A stretch of DNA of 64,000 nt from Azonexus sp. (GTDB lineage Bacteria > Pseudomonadota > Gammaproteobacteria > Burkholderiales > Rhodocyclaceae): assembly GCF_023150235.1 (NCBI RefSeq), contig NZ_JAKLLH010000008.1, forward strand, positions 1-64,000. Direction: 5' to 3'. Positions 25,339 to 33,899 of the stretch are shown here, piece by piece. The notes under the pieces are model-generated. The model was given only the letters and a program-made list of their open reading frames with translations. It was not told the DNA's origin and made no database searches. The translations under genes and the position numbers were made by a program. The number at the start of each line of letters is the position of its first letter. Positions within the stretch are counted from its first letter, which is position 1.

Positions 25339-26790
25339 ATGAGTCAATGGGAAGTAGTGATCGGGATCGAGACGCACGCGCAGCTCGCCACCGTTTCCAA
25401 GATTTTTTCCGGTGCTTCGACCGCCTTTGGCGCCGAACCCAATACCCAGGCCTGTGCCGTGGACCTCGCGCTGCCCGGCGTGCTGCCGGTGCTCAACCGC
25501 AAGGCGGTCGATTGTGCGATCCGCTTTGGCCTGGCCATCGGCGCCGAAGTCGCGGCCAAGTCGGTGTTCGCACGCAAGAATTACTTCTACCCCGACCTGC
25601 CCAAGGGCTACCAGATCAGCCAGTTCGAGCTGCCGGTGGTGGTCGGTGGGGCGATCACTGTCCAGGTCGGCAGCGGCGACAAGGCCTACGAAAAGACGAT
25701 CAACCTGACCCGCGCCCATCTGGAAGAGGATGCCGGCAAGTCCTTGCACGAGGACTTCCACGGTAAGTCCGGGATCGACCTCAACCGCGCCGGCACGCCG
25801 CTGCTCGAAATCGTCACCGAGCCCGACATGCGTTCTTCCGACGAGGCCGTTGCCTATGCCCGCGCCCTGCACGCGCTGGTGCGCTGGATTGGCATCTGCG
25901 ACGGCAACATGCAGGAAGGCTCGTTCCGCTGCGACGCCAACGTCTCGGTCCGCCGTCCTGGCCAGCCCTTCGGCACCCGCCGCGAGATCAAGAACCTCAA
26001 CTCCTTCCGTTTCCTCAAGGAAGCCATCGATTTCGAGGTGCAGTGGCAGATCAACGAGATCGAGGAAGGCCGCAAGATTCAGCAGGCGACCGTGCTGTTC
26101 GACCCGGATAGCGGCGAAACCCGGACCATGCGGACCAAGGAAGACGCGCACGACTACCGCTATTTCCCCGATCCCGACCTGCTGCCGCTGGTCATTTCCC
26201 GCGACTGGATGGCACGGGTCCGCAGCGAATTGCCCGAATTGCCCGGCCAGATGCGCCAGCGCTTCGTCGAGCAGCTCGGTTTGTCGGCTTACGACGCGAC
26301 GACGCTGACCGCCAGCCAGGAAATTGCCGAATTTTTCGAGTCGACCGTGAAAATCGCCGGTGCGGCCAATGCCAAGCCCTGTGCCAACTGGGTGATGGTC
26401 GATCTGGCCGCCCGCCTCAACAAGGAAGGCAAGGAACTCGCCGAATCGCCGGTTTCCGCGGCGCAACTGGGCGGGCTGATCCTGCGTATTGCCGACAACA
26501 CCCTCTCCAACAACATCGCCAAGAAGGTTTTCGAGGCCTTGTGGAACGGTGAAGGCGCTTCCGCCGATGAGGTCATCGAGAAGCAGGGGCTGAAGCAGAT
26601 CACCGACAGCGGCGCCATCGAGAAGCTGGTCGACGAGGTGCTGGCGGCCAATCCGGGCAATGTCGCCGAGTACAAGGCGGGCAAGGAAAAGGCCTTCAAT
26701 GCGTTGGTCGGCCAGGTGATGAAGGCGGCCAAGGGCAAGGCCAACCCGCAACAGGTCAACGATTTGCTGAAGGCCAAGCTGGCCGGCTGA
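25339..26790 (+). CDS. gatB: Glutamyl/aspartyl-tRNA amidotransferase subunit B
   Basis: Kinase/amidotransferase subunit that phosphorylates and amidates the misacylated tRNA. The 483 residues start with the canonical [13 protein letters not shown]. They contain [19 protein letters not shown] (seen in pieces), the [12 protein letters not shown] motif and the [13 protein letters not shown] signature. A C-terminal YqeY-like tail domain (residues ~330-480) binds tRNA. A terminator follows at 26811. A degenerate version of the dispersed palindrome (GTCGACCGTGAAAAT) lies near 26340. Confidence 0.95.
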   Translation: MSQWEVVIGIETHAQLATVSKIFSGASTAFGAEPNTQACAVDLALPGVLPVLNRKAVDCAIRFGLAIGAEVAAKSVFARKNYFYPDLPKGYQISQFELPVVVGGAITVQVGSGDKAYEKTINLTRAHLEEDAGKSLHEDFHGKSGIDLNRAGTPLLEIVTEPDMRSSDEAVAYARALHALVRWIGICDGNMQEGSFRCDANVSVRRPGQPFGTRREIKNLNSFRFLKEAIDFEVQWQINEIEEGRKIQQATVLFDPDSGETRTMRTKEDAHDYRYFPDPDLLPLVISRDWMARVRSELPELPGQMRQRFVEQLGLSAYDATTLTASQEIAEFFESTVKIAGAANAKPCANWVMVDLAARLNKEGKELAESPVSAAQLGGLILRIADNTLSNNIAKKVFEALWNGEGASADEVIEKQGLKQITDSGAIEKLVDEVLAANPGNVAEYKAGKEKAFNALVGQVMKAAKGKANPQQVNDLLKAKLAG

Positions 26791-26810
26791 AAAACCGTCC
26801 TGTGGAATTG

Positions 26811-26846
26811 AAAAAGGCCGTTGCCCGAAGGGGGAACGGCCTTTTT
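26811..26846 (+). terminator. Intrinsic terminator after gatB
   Basis: Arms AAAAAGGCCGTT (26811-26822) and AACGGCCTTTTT (26835-26846) enclose a 12-base loop and end in a T-run. The matching A-run on the other side lets it also serve the convergent minus-strand gene. Confidence 0.9.
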
Positions 26847-26875
26847 GTCGAGTCGGAGCCGGGCCCCGTCGCCGC

Positions 26876-27511
26876 TCAGCGGCCGGTCAGTTCGCGGAAA
26901 CGCTGGCGCTCGCTGTCGTAACGCAGCTTGATCCCGGAAAAATCGCGCTGCTTCTGCGCCAGTTCCTGCTGCAGCGCGGCCAGTTCGCTGTCGAGACTTT
27001 TCAGGCGCAGGGTCAGTTCCGGCGGTTGGGGTTTGCCGCGGTAGAACTCGGTTTCCTCCAGTGCCTTTTTCCTTTTCTTGTTGCTGTCGTCGATCCGTGC
27101 CTGCAGTCCCTGCATGATCAGCTTTGCATCGCCTTCGGCCTTTTGCTGCGCCATGTCGATATCCTGCGGCGCGGCGTAGGTCGCGAGCAGCGCGGTGTCC
27201 TTGCGCTTCTGCTCGCGGTCGATTTCCTCCTGCTGCTGGCGCCGGCGTTCTTCCTCGGCCTTGGCGGCTTTTTGCTCAGGGGTCAGGGCGGCAGGAACTT
27301 CCTTGACCAGGTTGCCGTTGCTATCGAGGATCCGGTAGGCGCGGCCACGACATTGGTCGGGTAGCGAGTCGCCGCAGACGCGACGCCCGCTTTGCGGATC
27401 GGGGCAGCAGAAGAAGTTGCCGGCCAGTGCCGGCAGGCTGCCGCCGAGGCTGAGCAGCAGCACCGCGAGGAGGCGCCGGGAAGCGGCGCGGCGATGATCA
27501 GGCGTCGACAC
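26876..27511 (-). CDS. Exported coiled-coil protein of unknown function
   Basis: A 211-residue protein with an N-terminal signal peptide ([20 protein letters not shown]). A short Cys-rich segment ([22 protein letters not shown], in pieces) resembles DUF4124-type periplasmic proteins. Two long charged coiled coils follow (residues ~75-110 and ~150-205). The GTG start at 27511 is preferred because GGGAG lies eight bases upstream; an ATG at 27541 lacks a site. It overlaps the end of pyrE by 14 bases. Role unknown; likely periplasmic or envelope-associated. Confidence 0.7.
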   Translation of the reverse strand: MSTPDHRRAASRRLLAVLLLSLGGSLPALAGNFFCCPDPQSGRRVCGDSLPDQCRGRAYRILDSNGNLVKEVPAALTPEQKAAKAEEERRRQQQEEIDREQKRKDTALLATYAAPQDIDMAQQKAEGDAKLIMQGLQARIDDSNKKRKKALEETEFYRGKPQPPELTLRLKSLDSELAALQQELAQKQRDFSGIKLRYDSERQRFRELTGR

Positions 27512-28139
27512 CGTATTGCTCCCGGTAGCGGGCAACGGCATCGCGGTGTTCGGCGAACTCCGGGTGCTGTGCCAGATAAGCCATCAAGTCCCGGAGTCCG
27601 GCGACGGCGACGACCGGGATGCCATAGTCGCGCTGGACTTCCTGCACCGCCGACAATTCGCCCTGGCCGCGTTCTTGACGATCCAGCGCGATCAGCACGC
27701 CGGCCGGGGTGGCCCCGGCGGCGCGGATCAACTCCACTGATTCGCGCACCGAGGTGCCGGCCGAAATCACGTCGTCGACGATCAGCACGCGGCCCTGCAG
27801 CGGGGCGCCGACGATATTGCCGCCTTCGCCGTGGTCCTTGGCTTCCTTGCGGTTGAAGGCGAAGGGGAAGTTGAAGCCATGCCCGGCCAGCGCGATCGAG
27901 ATCGCTGCGACCAGCGGGATGCCCTTGTAGGCCGGGCCGAACAGCATGTCGAAGCGGACGCCGCCGACTTCCGCCGCTTTCGCGTAAAATCCGGCGAGCT
28001 TGCCCAGGGAGGCACCGTCGTTGAACAGGCCGGCGTTGAAGAAGTAAGGCGACAGCCGGCCGGCCTTGGTCTTGAATTCGCCAAAGCGCAAAACCTGGCA
28101 GTCAACGGCGAATTTGATGAAATCCTGGCGAAAATCCAT
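27498..28139 (-). CDS. pyrE: Orotate phosphoribosyltransferase
   Basis: Joins orotate and PRPP to form OMP in pyrimidine synthesis. The 213-residue protein has [15 protein letters not shown] at the N-terminus, the flexible catalytic loop [12 protein letters not shown], and the PRPP-binding motif [13 protein letters not shown] near residue 125. Length is standard. It is divergent from the exonuclease gene, an arrangement common in beta- and gammaproteobacteria. Confidence 0.96.
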   Translation of the reverse strand: MDFRQDFIKFAVDCQVLRFGEFKTKAGRLSPYFFNAGLFNDGASLGKLAGFYAKAAEVGGVRFDMLFGPAYKGIPLVAAISIALAGHGFNFPFAFNRKEAKDHGEGGNIVGAPLQGRVLIVDDVISAGTSVRESVELIRAAGATPAGVLIALDRQERGQGELSAVQEVQRDYGIPVVAVAGLRDLMAYLAQHPEFAEHRDAVARYREQYGVDA

Positions 28140-28235
28140 TTTATTGATCAGTCGAGAATGGCGCCGGCGGCGGGGAGCTCCCCGAACGCGTGGCGCTCGT
28201 CGAGAAAATGGCCCAGCGGGCCCGGATACTCTGCA

Positions 28236-29018
28236 ATGTTACGCATCATCTCGCTCAACCTCAACGGAATCCGCTCCGCGTGGAGCAAGGGCGTGCTGCC
28301 CTGGACCGTCGCCCAGCAGGCCGACATCGTCTGTCTGCAGGAACTCAAGGCGCAATTGCCCGACCTGACGCCGGAAATGCAGCAGCCGGACGGCATGCAT
28401 GCTTTCTATCACTGTGCCGAGAAAAAAGGCTACAGCGGCGTCGGAATCTGGTCGCGGCAGGCCCCGGATCGTGTTGTTGCAGGGTTTGATGGCGGCGAAT
28501 TCGACGCTGAAGGTCGCTACCTGCGTGCCGACTTCGGCAATCTGTCGGTGATTTCGCTGTATCTGCCTTCCGGCTCGTCGTCGCCCGAGCGGCAGGAGGC
28601 GAAGTTCCGCTTTCTCGACGTCTTCTTCCCGCATCTGCAGCAATTGCGGGCCGAAGGGCGCGAGGTCGTGCTCTGCGGCGACTGGAACATCGCCCACCAG
28701 GAAATCGACCTGAAAAACTGGAAGTCGAACCAGAAGAACTCGGGTTTTTTACCCGAGGAGCGGGTCTGGCTCAGCCGCCTGTTCGCCGAACAGGGCTGGG
28801 TCGATGTCTATCGCCGCCTCCATCCTGCGACTACCGATGCTTGTTACACTTGGTGGAGCAATCGGGGCCAGGCCTGGGCCAAGAATGTCGGCTGGCGGAT
28901 TGATTACCAGATCGCGACGCCGGGGATCGCCGCCGCTGCCCAGGCGTCGACGATCTACAAGGAGCAGCGTTTTTCCGATCACGCGCCGTTGACCGTGGAT
29001 TACGCTTTTCCCGCGTGA
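28236..29018 (+). CDS. xth: Exodeoxyribonuclease III (AP endonuclease)
   Basis: Mg-dependent 3'-5' exonuclease and AP endonuclease in base-excision repair. The 260 residues show the EEP-fold motifs: NLNGIRSA at the N-terminus, LQELKAQ (metal glutamate), [12 protein letters not shown], and the C-terminal [10 protein letters not shown]. The ATG at 28236 begins [11 protein letters not shown]; the frame stays open far upstream through pyrE without family similarity. Several Exo III paralogues exist, and this one resembles the form usually found beside pyrE. Confidence 0.93.
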   Translation: MLRIISLNLNGIRSAWSKGVLPWTVAQQADIVCLQELKAQLPDLTPEMQQPDGMHAFYHCAEKKGYSGVGIWSRQAPDRVVAGFDGGEFDAEGRYLRADFGNLSVISLYLPSGSSSPERQEAKFRFLDVFFPHLQQLRAEGREVVLCGDWNIAHQEIDLKNWKSNQKNSGFLPEERVWLSRLFAEQGWVDVYRRLHPATTDACYTWWSNRGQAWAKNVGWRIDYQIATPGIAAAAQASTIYKEQRFSDHAPLTVDYAFPA

Positions 29019-29095
29019 TTCCTGCGATTGCTTTCACCGCCTAGAGCAGATAACCTGTCATTCCCTGCTTTTCACTGTCATCAACGAGGTCAAAA

Positions 29096-29410
29096 ATGTC
29101 CCAAGAAATGAGCGTCGCCAATAAGGAAAAACTGGTTTCCGATCTCAAGGTCGTGGTTGCCGACGCCGAAGAAATCCTGCGCGCTACGGCCGGTACCGCC
29201 GGTGAAAAAGTGGCCGAACTGCGCGAGCGCATCGGCGTTCGCCTGCGCGATGCCAAGGAGCGTCTGCAGGATGCCGAAGCCGCGCTGCTCGACAAGACCA
29301 AGGCCTGTGCCCGTGCGACCGATGATTTCGTCCATGAGCAGCCGTGGAAGGCTGTTGGCGTGGCAGCCGCGCTGGGCCTCGCCCTGGGCGTGCTGATCGG
29401 CCGCCGTTAA
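29096..29410 (+). CDS. DUF883/ElaB-YqjD-like ribosome-associated membrane protein
   Basis: A 104-residue protein with a long amphipathic, heptad-patterned N-terminal region (residues 1-80), then HEQPWKAVGVAAALGLALGVLIGRR, a C-terminal membrane anchor with the family's terminal glycine pattern and Arg-Arg end (quoted segment is the whole anchor region, split at PWK). E. coli YqjD and ElaB are inner-membrane proteins that bind stationary-phase ribosomes. First gene of a four-gene set with yqjE- and yqjK-like genes; seven bases separate it from the next. Confidence 0.88.
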   Translation: MSQEMSVANKEKLVSDLKVVVADAEEILRATAGTAGEKVAELRERIGVRLRDAKERLQDAEAALLDKTKACARATDDFVHEQPWKAVGVAAALGLALGVLIGRR

Positions 29411-29416
29411 GCATTC

Positions 29417-29824
29417 ATGATGCACAACCCGGGCGGCGAAGGTGGGCGTGAAGGTCTGTTCGCCGCACTGAAGAACACGCTCGCGACCTTGCTGGCCATC
29501 GGCAAGACGCGAGCGGAGTTGCTCGTCACCGAGCTGGAAGAAGAAAAGTATCGGCTGATCTCGCTGTGGGCCAAGGCCATTGGTGCGGCTTTCCTGCTCG
29601 CGGTCGGTACCATTCTCGCGGTCTTCTGCCTGGCCTTGGCCTTCTGGGAGCAGCGCATCGTCCTGTTTGGCCTTTTCGCCACCCTGTTCATCGGCGGCGG
29701 TCTGCTCCTGATTCTTGCATTGCAGCGGCAGGCGGGGCAGCCAAGCAAGCTTTTTCGTGCCAGTCTGGCCGAACTGGAGCGCGACATGGCGGAACTGCGT
29801 CGTCACCAGAGCAAGGTCGAATGA
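29417..29824 (+). CDS. YqjE/phage-holin-family membrane protein
   Basis: A 135-residue protein with two adjacent membrane helices (AIGAAFLLAVGTILAVFCLA and IVLFGLFATLFIGGGLLLIL). They are flanked by an N-terminal amphipathic ELLVTELEEEKYR helix and a C-terminal charged helix. This is the layout of YqjE (Pfam phage holin family, a name that does not imply lysis here). ATG codons at 29417 and 29420 are both possible. It overlaps the next gene by an ATGA at 29821-29824. Confidence 0.85.
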   Translation: MMHNPGGEGGREGLFAALKNTLATLLAIGKTRAELLVTELEEEKYRLISLWAKAIGAAFLLAVGTILAVFCLALAFWEQRIVLFGLFATLFIGGGLLLILALQRQAGQPSKLFRASLAELERDMAELRRHQSKVE

Positions 29825-30126
29825 GCGAACGCAGGCTGCAATTGGCGATGCGCCACGGTGCATTGCGGGCGCGGATCGACGAGCAGCGGCGTCAGCTGGC
29901 CCGTCATGCCGGGCCGCTCGAATCGGCCCTGGCCAAGGGCGACTTGCTTCTCGACGGGGTCGATTGGCTGAAACGGCATCCCGCTGCCGTCGGTGCTGCC
30001 GTTGCCGCTGCCGTTGCCGCCAAGCCCTCCCGCCTCTGGCGCTGGGGGCGGCGGGCTTTTGTCGTGTGGCGTGGCTGGCACAACCTGCGGAATTTCCTGC
30101 TGAAAAAGCTCACGGTGGGCGGTTGA
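29821..30126 (+). CDS. YqjK-like small protein
   Basis: A 101-residue basic protein. The N-terminal half is helical and charged (RRLQLAMRHGALRARIDEQR); the C-terminal part has an alanine-rich weak membrane segment (AAVGAAVAAAVAAKP) and ends in aromatic-basic helices. Position after yqjD- and yqjE-like genes and size suggest a YqjK relative. Sequence support alone is modest. Its stop overlaps or abuts the next start. Confidence 0.7.
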   Translation: MSERRLQLAMRHGALRARIDEQRRQLARHAGPLESALAKGDLLLDGVDWLKRHPAAVGAAVAAAVAAKPSRLWRWGRRAFVVWRGWHNLRNFLLKKLTVGG

Positions 30127-30128
30127 CC

Positions 30129-30434
30129 GTGAATGTCGGTCGCTTGGCTTCCGGTTTGCCGGCCTGGTGGCGGCAGTTACTTTCATCACAACGACGTGAG
30201 GTCCGCCGCATTCTCGGCGAACTGATGGCGGCGCGCGGAATGATGCCCCTGCTGATGAAGGCCCGCAACGGTGGCCAGTGGACCGCGGCGGAGAAGGAGG
30301 AACTGCTCGCTCACCTGCGCCGGATGGCACATCTCTCGCCTTATCTTCTGTTCTTGCTGCTTCCCGGCTCGATGCTGTTGCTGCCGATCTATGCCTGGTG
30401 GCTGGATCGGCGCCGGCAGCAGCGTCAGGATTGA
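30129..30434 (+). CDS. Small membrane protein with LETM1-like motif
   Basis: A 101-residue protein beginning with GTG at 30129 (a TTG at 30123 is an alternative). A helical region (LSSQRREVRRILGELMAARG, then LMKARNGGQWTAAEKEELLAHLRRM) is followed by LSPYLLFLLLPGSMLLLPIYAWW, split here at LPG; it is a single membrane segment. The F-x-LLPG-x-LLLP pattern resembles the core of LETM1 proteins, which are ion-exchange or ribosome-binding membrane proteins. That link is my inference. Its 3' end overlaps ampG tail-to-tail by ten bases. Confidence 0.65.
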   Translation: MNVGRLASGLPAWWRQLLSSQRREVRRILGELMAARGMMPLLMKARNGGQWTAAEKEELLAHLRRMAHLSPYLLFLLLPGSMLLLPIYAWWLDRRRQQRQD

Positions 30435-31690
30435 AACACGGCTTTGTCTTCGCCGTGCCAAGGCGCCACTTTCACTAGCAGCAGCATTCCCGGTACCGCC
30501 AGTACGGCGCATAGCCAGAAGAAATTCAGCCAGCCCAACTGCTCGACCAACCAGCCCGCCGAGGCGTTGACGAAGGTGCGGGGTACCGCTGCGAGGCTGG
30601 TGAACAGGGCCATCTGCGTCGCGGTATAGGCCGGGTGCGTGCTGCGGGCAATGAAGGCGACGAAGGCGGCGGTGCCGAGACCGACTCCGAGCGCCTCCAG
30701 CCCGATCACCAGCGCCAGCGCCAGCCGCTCCTCACCGCCGATGGCGGCAAACTGGCCCTGCGCGGCGAGCCAGGCGAAGCCGAAGATCGAGACCAGCTGG
30801 ACCACGCCGAATAGCCACAGGGCTCGGTTGATGCCCAGGCGGACCATCCACAGGCCACCGAGCAGGGCGCCAACGACTGCCGGCCAGAGCCCGGCGTGCT
30901 TGGCGATCAGCCCGATATCGGTCTTGGTGAAACCCATGTCGAGGTAGAACGGCGTGGCCAGCGCGGTGCACAGGCTGTCGCCGAGCTTGTACAGGAAAAT
31001 GAAACCGAGCACCGTGGCGGCACCTTGCCAGCCCTGCCGTTGCCAGAATTCACGGAAAGGCTCGCTGACCGCATCGCGCAAGGTCTTGGGCTGACCGCCG
31101 ACGGCCGGCTCCTTGATCCACCAGGCCATCAGCATGCCCGGCAGCATGAAGGCGCCGGTGATCCAGAAGACTTCGCTCCACGGCAGGCGGTCGGCCAGGA
31201 TCAGCGACAGCGAGCCGGGCACCAGGCCGGCGATGCGGTAGGCATTGACGTGTACGGCATTACCCAGGCCGAGTTCGGCATCCTGCAGGATTTCGCGGCG
31301 GAAGGCGTCGACCGCGATGTCCTGCGTTGCCGACAGGAAAGCGAGCAAGGCGGCCAGCCACAGGATCGGCCAGATGTTGTTGCGCGGATCGAGGCCACCC
31401 AGCGAGCCGATCACCAGCAGCAGGGCCAGTTGCGTCAGCAACATCCAGCCGCGCCGGCGACCGAAGCCAGGCAGGGCATAGCGGTCGAGCAGCGGTGCCC
31501 AGAGGAATTTCCAGGTATAGGGAAACTGGATCAGTGCGAAAAAGCCGATCGTCTTGAGGTCTACACCCTCGCTCCTGAGCCAGGCCGGCAGCAGGTTGAG
31601 CAGCAAGTAGAGCGGTAGTCCCGACGAAAATCCGGTGAAGATGCAGACCAGCATCTTCCGCGTCAGTAGTGCCGCCAGCCAGTTCGGCAT
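30425..31690 (-). CDS. ampG: AmpG-like muropeptide permease (MFS)
   Basis: Imports anhydromuropeptides for cell-wall recycling. The 421-residue protein has about twelve membrane segments. AmpG hallmarks include FTGFSSGLPLYLLLNLLPAW (first helix, in pieces), the KFLWAPLLDRY motif, SATQDIAVDAFRREIL, and FTKTDIGLIAKHAGLW. The start at 31690 overlaps the metW stop by one base, so it is probably cotranscribed with metXW. No ampD or beta-lactamase gene is adjacent. Confidence 0.9.
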   Translation of the reverse strand: MPNWLAALLTRKMLVCIFTGFSSGLPLYLLLNLLPAWLRSEGVDLKTIGFFALIQFPYTWKFLWAPLLDRYALPGFGRRRGWMLLTQLALLLVIGSLGGLDPRNNIWPILWLAALLAFLSATQDIAVDAFRREILQDAELGLGNAVHVNAYRIAGLVPGSLSLILADRLPWSEVFWITGAFMLPGMLMAWWIKEPAVGGQPKTLRDAVSEPFREFWQRQGWQGAATVLGFIFLYKLGDSLCTALATPFYLDMGFTKTDIGLIAKHAGLWPAVVGALLGGLWMVRLGINRALWLFGVVQLVSIFGFAWLAAQGQFAAIGGEERLALALVIGLEALGVGLGTAAFVAFIARSTHPAYTATQMALFTSLAAVPRTFVNASAGWLVEQLGWLNFFWLCAVLAVPGMLLLVKVAPWHGEDKAVFQS

Positions 31691-32301
31691 CAGGCGGTGT
31701 GCGACAGGCGGAACACGGCGAGGCTGCCGAGGAAGTTGAGTTCACGCTCATCTTCCGATTCGACCGGCTGCCCTTGTTCGTCGAGTACCCGGCGTTCGCG
31801 GACGGTCAAACCCATTTTCCCGCAGAGTGCCTCGAAATCGAGCAGGGTGAAGAAGCGCACGTTCGGCGAGTCGTACCACTGGTAGGGCAAGTCCTCGGAA
31901 ACCGGCATGCGGCCGTCGAGCACCGAGCGCAGGTTCTTCCAGTAGGCAAAATTGGGGAAGGAAACCACGGCTTCGCGTCCGACCCGCAGCATTTCGCGCA
32001 GAATGCCTTCGGTATGGCGAACCGTTTGCAGAGTGCGCGACAGCACGACGTGGTCGAAGGCCTGGTCGGCGAAATCGGTCAGGCCGTTTTCCAGATTGCC
32101 CTGGATCACATTGACCCCATTGCGCAGTGCCGCCAGCACGTTGGCCGGCTCGAAATCGACGCCGACCCCCTGGATGCCACGGGTTTCGAGCAGGTGCTTG
32201 AGCAGGGCGCCGTCGCCGCAACCGAGGTCGAGGACGCGGTGGCCGGGTTCGATCCAGGCGGTAATGACATCGAAGTCGGGACGTCCGAGCGTGTGCGTCA
32301 T
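31690..32301 (-). CDS. metW: MetW, methionine biosynthesis partner of MetX
   Basis: SAM-methyltransferase-fold protein that stimulates MetX in homoserine acylation. The 203 residues contain the SAM motif [15 protein letters not shown] near residue 25, [13 protein letters not shown], and [12 protein letters not shown]. The family-specific C-terminal [18 protein letters not shown] is also present. The 4-bp overlap with metX (32298-32301) is typical of metXW pairs. Confidence 0.93.
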   Translation of the reverse strand: MTHTLGRPDFDVITAWIEPGHRVLDLGCGDGALLKHLLETRGIQGVGVDFEPANVLAALRNGVNVIQGNLENGLTDFADQAFDHVVLSRTLQTVRHTEGILREMLRVGREAVVSFPNFAYWKNLRSVLDGRMPVSEDLPYQWYDSPNVRFFTLLDFEALCGKMGLTVRERRVLDEQGQPVESEDERELNFLGSLAVFRLSHTA

Positions 32302-33428
32302 GGTTTCACGTTCCGCAGGAAGGCATCGACAATCCCGTGGTACTGGGCGTCTTCCATCAGGAAGGAGTCGTGGCCGAAGTTGAGATCGATTTCCGCGTAG
32401 GACACGCGGCGCTTGTTGGCCAGCAGTGCGGCAACGATTTCACGCGAACGCGCCGGTGAAAAGCGCCAGTCGGTGGTGAACGAGGCAATCAGGAAGCCGG
32501 TATCGGGATGACTGCGGCCGAGGGCCTTGGTCAGGTCACCGCCGTCGAGGCGCGCCGGGTCGAAATAGTCGAGCGCCTTGGTCATCAACAGATAGGTATT
32601 GGCGTCGAAATAACCGGCAAACTTGTCGCCTTGGTAACGCAGGTAGGATTCCACCTCGAATTCGACGTCGTAATCGAACGAGAACGAGCCGTTGCGCAAT
32701 TCGCGACCGAATTTTTCGCCCATCTGGTCATCCGACAGATAGGTAATGTGGCCGAGCATGCGGGCCAGCCGCAAGCCGCGTACCGGCCGGGTGTTGTGCT
32801 CGTAATAATGGCCACCGTGAAAGTCCGGGTCGGTCAGGATGGCCTGGCGGGCGACGTCGTTGAAGGCGATGTTCTGTGCCGTCAGCTTGGGGGCCGAGGC
32901 AATGATTGCCGCGTTGCGCACCCGTTCCGGCTGGCTGATCGTCCACCGCAAGGCCTGCATGCCGCCGAGACTGCCGCCGACGACGGCTGCCCAACTGTCG
33001 ATGCCGAGCAGGTCGGCCAGGCGGGCCTGGGCCTCGACCCAGTCGCTGACCGCGACGATGGGGAAATCCGCGCCCCAGGGTTTGCCGGTGGCCGGATTGA
33101 TTGTCGACGGGCCGGTCGAGCCGTGGCAGCCGCCGAGGTTGTTGACCCCGACAATGAAGAAGCGCTCGGTATCGAGCGGTCGACCGGGCCCGATGATGTT
33201 GTCCCACCAGCCGATATTGTTCGGCGCATCGGCGTAGTGGCCGGCAACGTGGTGATGACCGGAGAGCGCGTGGCAGACGAGAATGGCGTTCGACTTGGCG
33301 GCGTTGAGCGTGCCGTAAGTCTCGTAGACCAGGTCGTAGGCCGGCAGAATGCCGCCGCTGCGGAGTGGCAGTGCTTGGTCGAAATGGGCGCGTTGCGATT
33401 GCACGACGCCAACGGATTGTCCTGGCAT
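32298..33428 (-). CDS. metX: Homoserine O-acyltransferase MetX
   Basis: Acylates homoserine (acetyl- or succinyl-CoA) as the first committed step to methionine. The 376-residue alpha/beta hydrolase has the nucleophile elbow [11 protein letters not shown], the [10 protein letters not shown] region, an active-site Asp in [12 protein letters not shown], and the terminal histidine in NFGHDSFLM. Many betaproteobacterial members are succinyltransferases, so acyl specificity is left open. The start at 33428 follows GGAAACAG; an ATG at 33446 lies in the T-run of the leader attenuator and is unlikely. Confidence 0.93.
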   Translation of the reverse strand: MPGQSVGVVQSQRAHFDQALPLRSGGILPAYDLVYETYGTLNAAKSNAILVCHALSGHHHVAGHYADAPNNIGWWDNIIGPGRPLDTERFFIVGVNNLGGCHGSTGPSTINPATGKPWGADFPIVAVSDWVEAQARLADLLGIDSWAAVVGGSLGGMQALRWTISQPERVRNAAIIASAPKLTAQNIAFNDVARQAILTDPDFHGGHYYEHNTRPVRGLRLARMLGHITYLSDDQMGEKFGRELRNGSFSFDYDVEFEVESYLRYQGDKFAGYFDANTYLLMTKALDYFDPARLDGGDLTKALGRSHPDTGFLIASFTTDWRFSPARSREIVAALLANKRRVSYAEIDLNFGHDSFLMEDAQYHGIVDAFLRNVKP

Positions 33429-33444
33429 GCTGTTTCCAAAAAAC

Positions 33445-33484
33445 AAAAAACCCAGTTGGCCTTTGAACTCGCGGGCGAACTGGG
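33445..33484 (-). terminator. Attenuator hairpin in the metX leader
   Basis: On the minus strand CCCAGTT (33484-33478) and AACTGGG (33457-33451) enclose 20 bases, followed by six T residues, one G and more T. It lies between the SAM-II-like aptamer and the metX start, as expected for a riboswitch expression platform. Confidence 0.8.
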
Positions 33485-33486
33485 GA

Positions 33487-33540
33487 GTCCCGTTTTAGCG
33501 GTATTTTTACGCGCCCGCAATCAGAGCTCAAATCGGCGCG
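33487..33540 (-). promoter_or_regulatory. SAM-II-like riboswitch aptamer upstream of metX
   Basis: The minus-strand RNA begins CGCGCCGATTTGAGC, returns with GGGCGCG to close P1 (CGCGC/GCGCG), and ends with CCGCTAAAACGGGA. The order CGCGC-x-GAUUU, AUUGC, GCGCGU, AAAU, GCUAAAA, GGG matches the metX SAM-II pseudoknot whose structure is known, recalled from memory. Sequence differences at GCGG/CCGC look compensatory. S-adenosylmethionine binding should lower metX expression. Confidence 0.82.
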
Positions 33541-33551
33541 GCCAGTGGCTG

Positions 33552-33591
33552 GCTATCGACGGACGATAGCGAGCAGGCGCTGAAAAGTCAA
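33552..33591 (-). promoter_or_regulatory. Promoter of metXW with inverted repeat over the -10 box
   Basis: TTGACT (33591-33586) and TATCGT (33568-33563) are separated by 17 bases on the minus strand. The predicted start lies 15-20 bases before the riboswitch. The inverted repeat GCTATCG-N5-CGATAGC (33552-33570) covers the -10 box and start site, a good position for a repressor. Confidence 0.65.
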
Positions 33592-33899
33592 TCGCGGGGA
33601 CGATGATCGGGGCGGCAATCGCCAATGCAGGTGCGATATCCGGCGGGTTTGCGAAGAGCCCGGGGGTAGCGACGGACGCGATGTCGAGCGTGAGCGATCC
33701 ACTTGTGGCTGGCCGATGGGATGGCCTCTCCGAGGGCCGACTTGCATCAACTATTATTTTGGTTGTAACTTGTCGCTCCCGATGCCGGGACTTGGCGATC
33801 TATTAATTTGCTAATATTTGGCAAATATCGAGGGCAGGGCACGGCTGCCGAGGTGGCGCCACAGGTGTCGCAATCAAGGACAAAAATACGGGGGGAAGC
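33592..33899. other. Intergenic region upstream of the TonB receptor
   Basis: About 300 bases between the metX promoter and the TonB-receptor gene. No credible gene is seen. The last 130 bases are A/T-rich relative to their surroundings and contain the inverted repeat ATTTGC-N9-GCAAAT (33806-33826), a plausible promoter-operator zone for the receptor gene. GGGGGAAG just before 33900 is its ribosome-binding site. No cobalamin riboswitch or obvious Fur box was recognised here. Confidence 0.5.

Noticed and set aside
26331..26354. Possible further full copy of the dispersed palindrome in gatB
   Set aside because: Only one arm (GTCGACCGTGAAAAT) matches; the other has several mismatches, so it was not counted.
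29417..29824. Prophage lysis gene suggested by the name phage-holin family
   Set aside because: No endolysin or other phage genes are nearby, and the yqjD/yqjE/yqjK order indicates a housekeeping envelope cluster.
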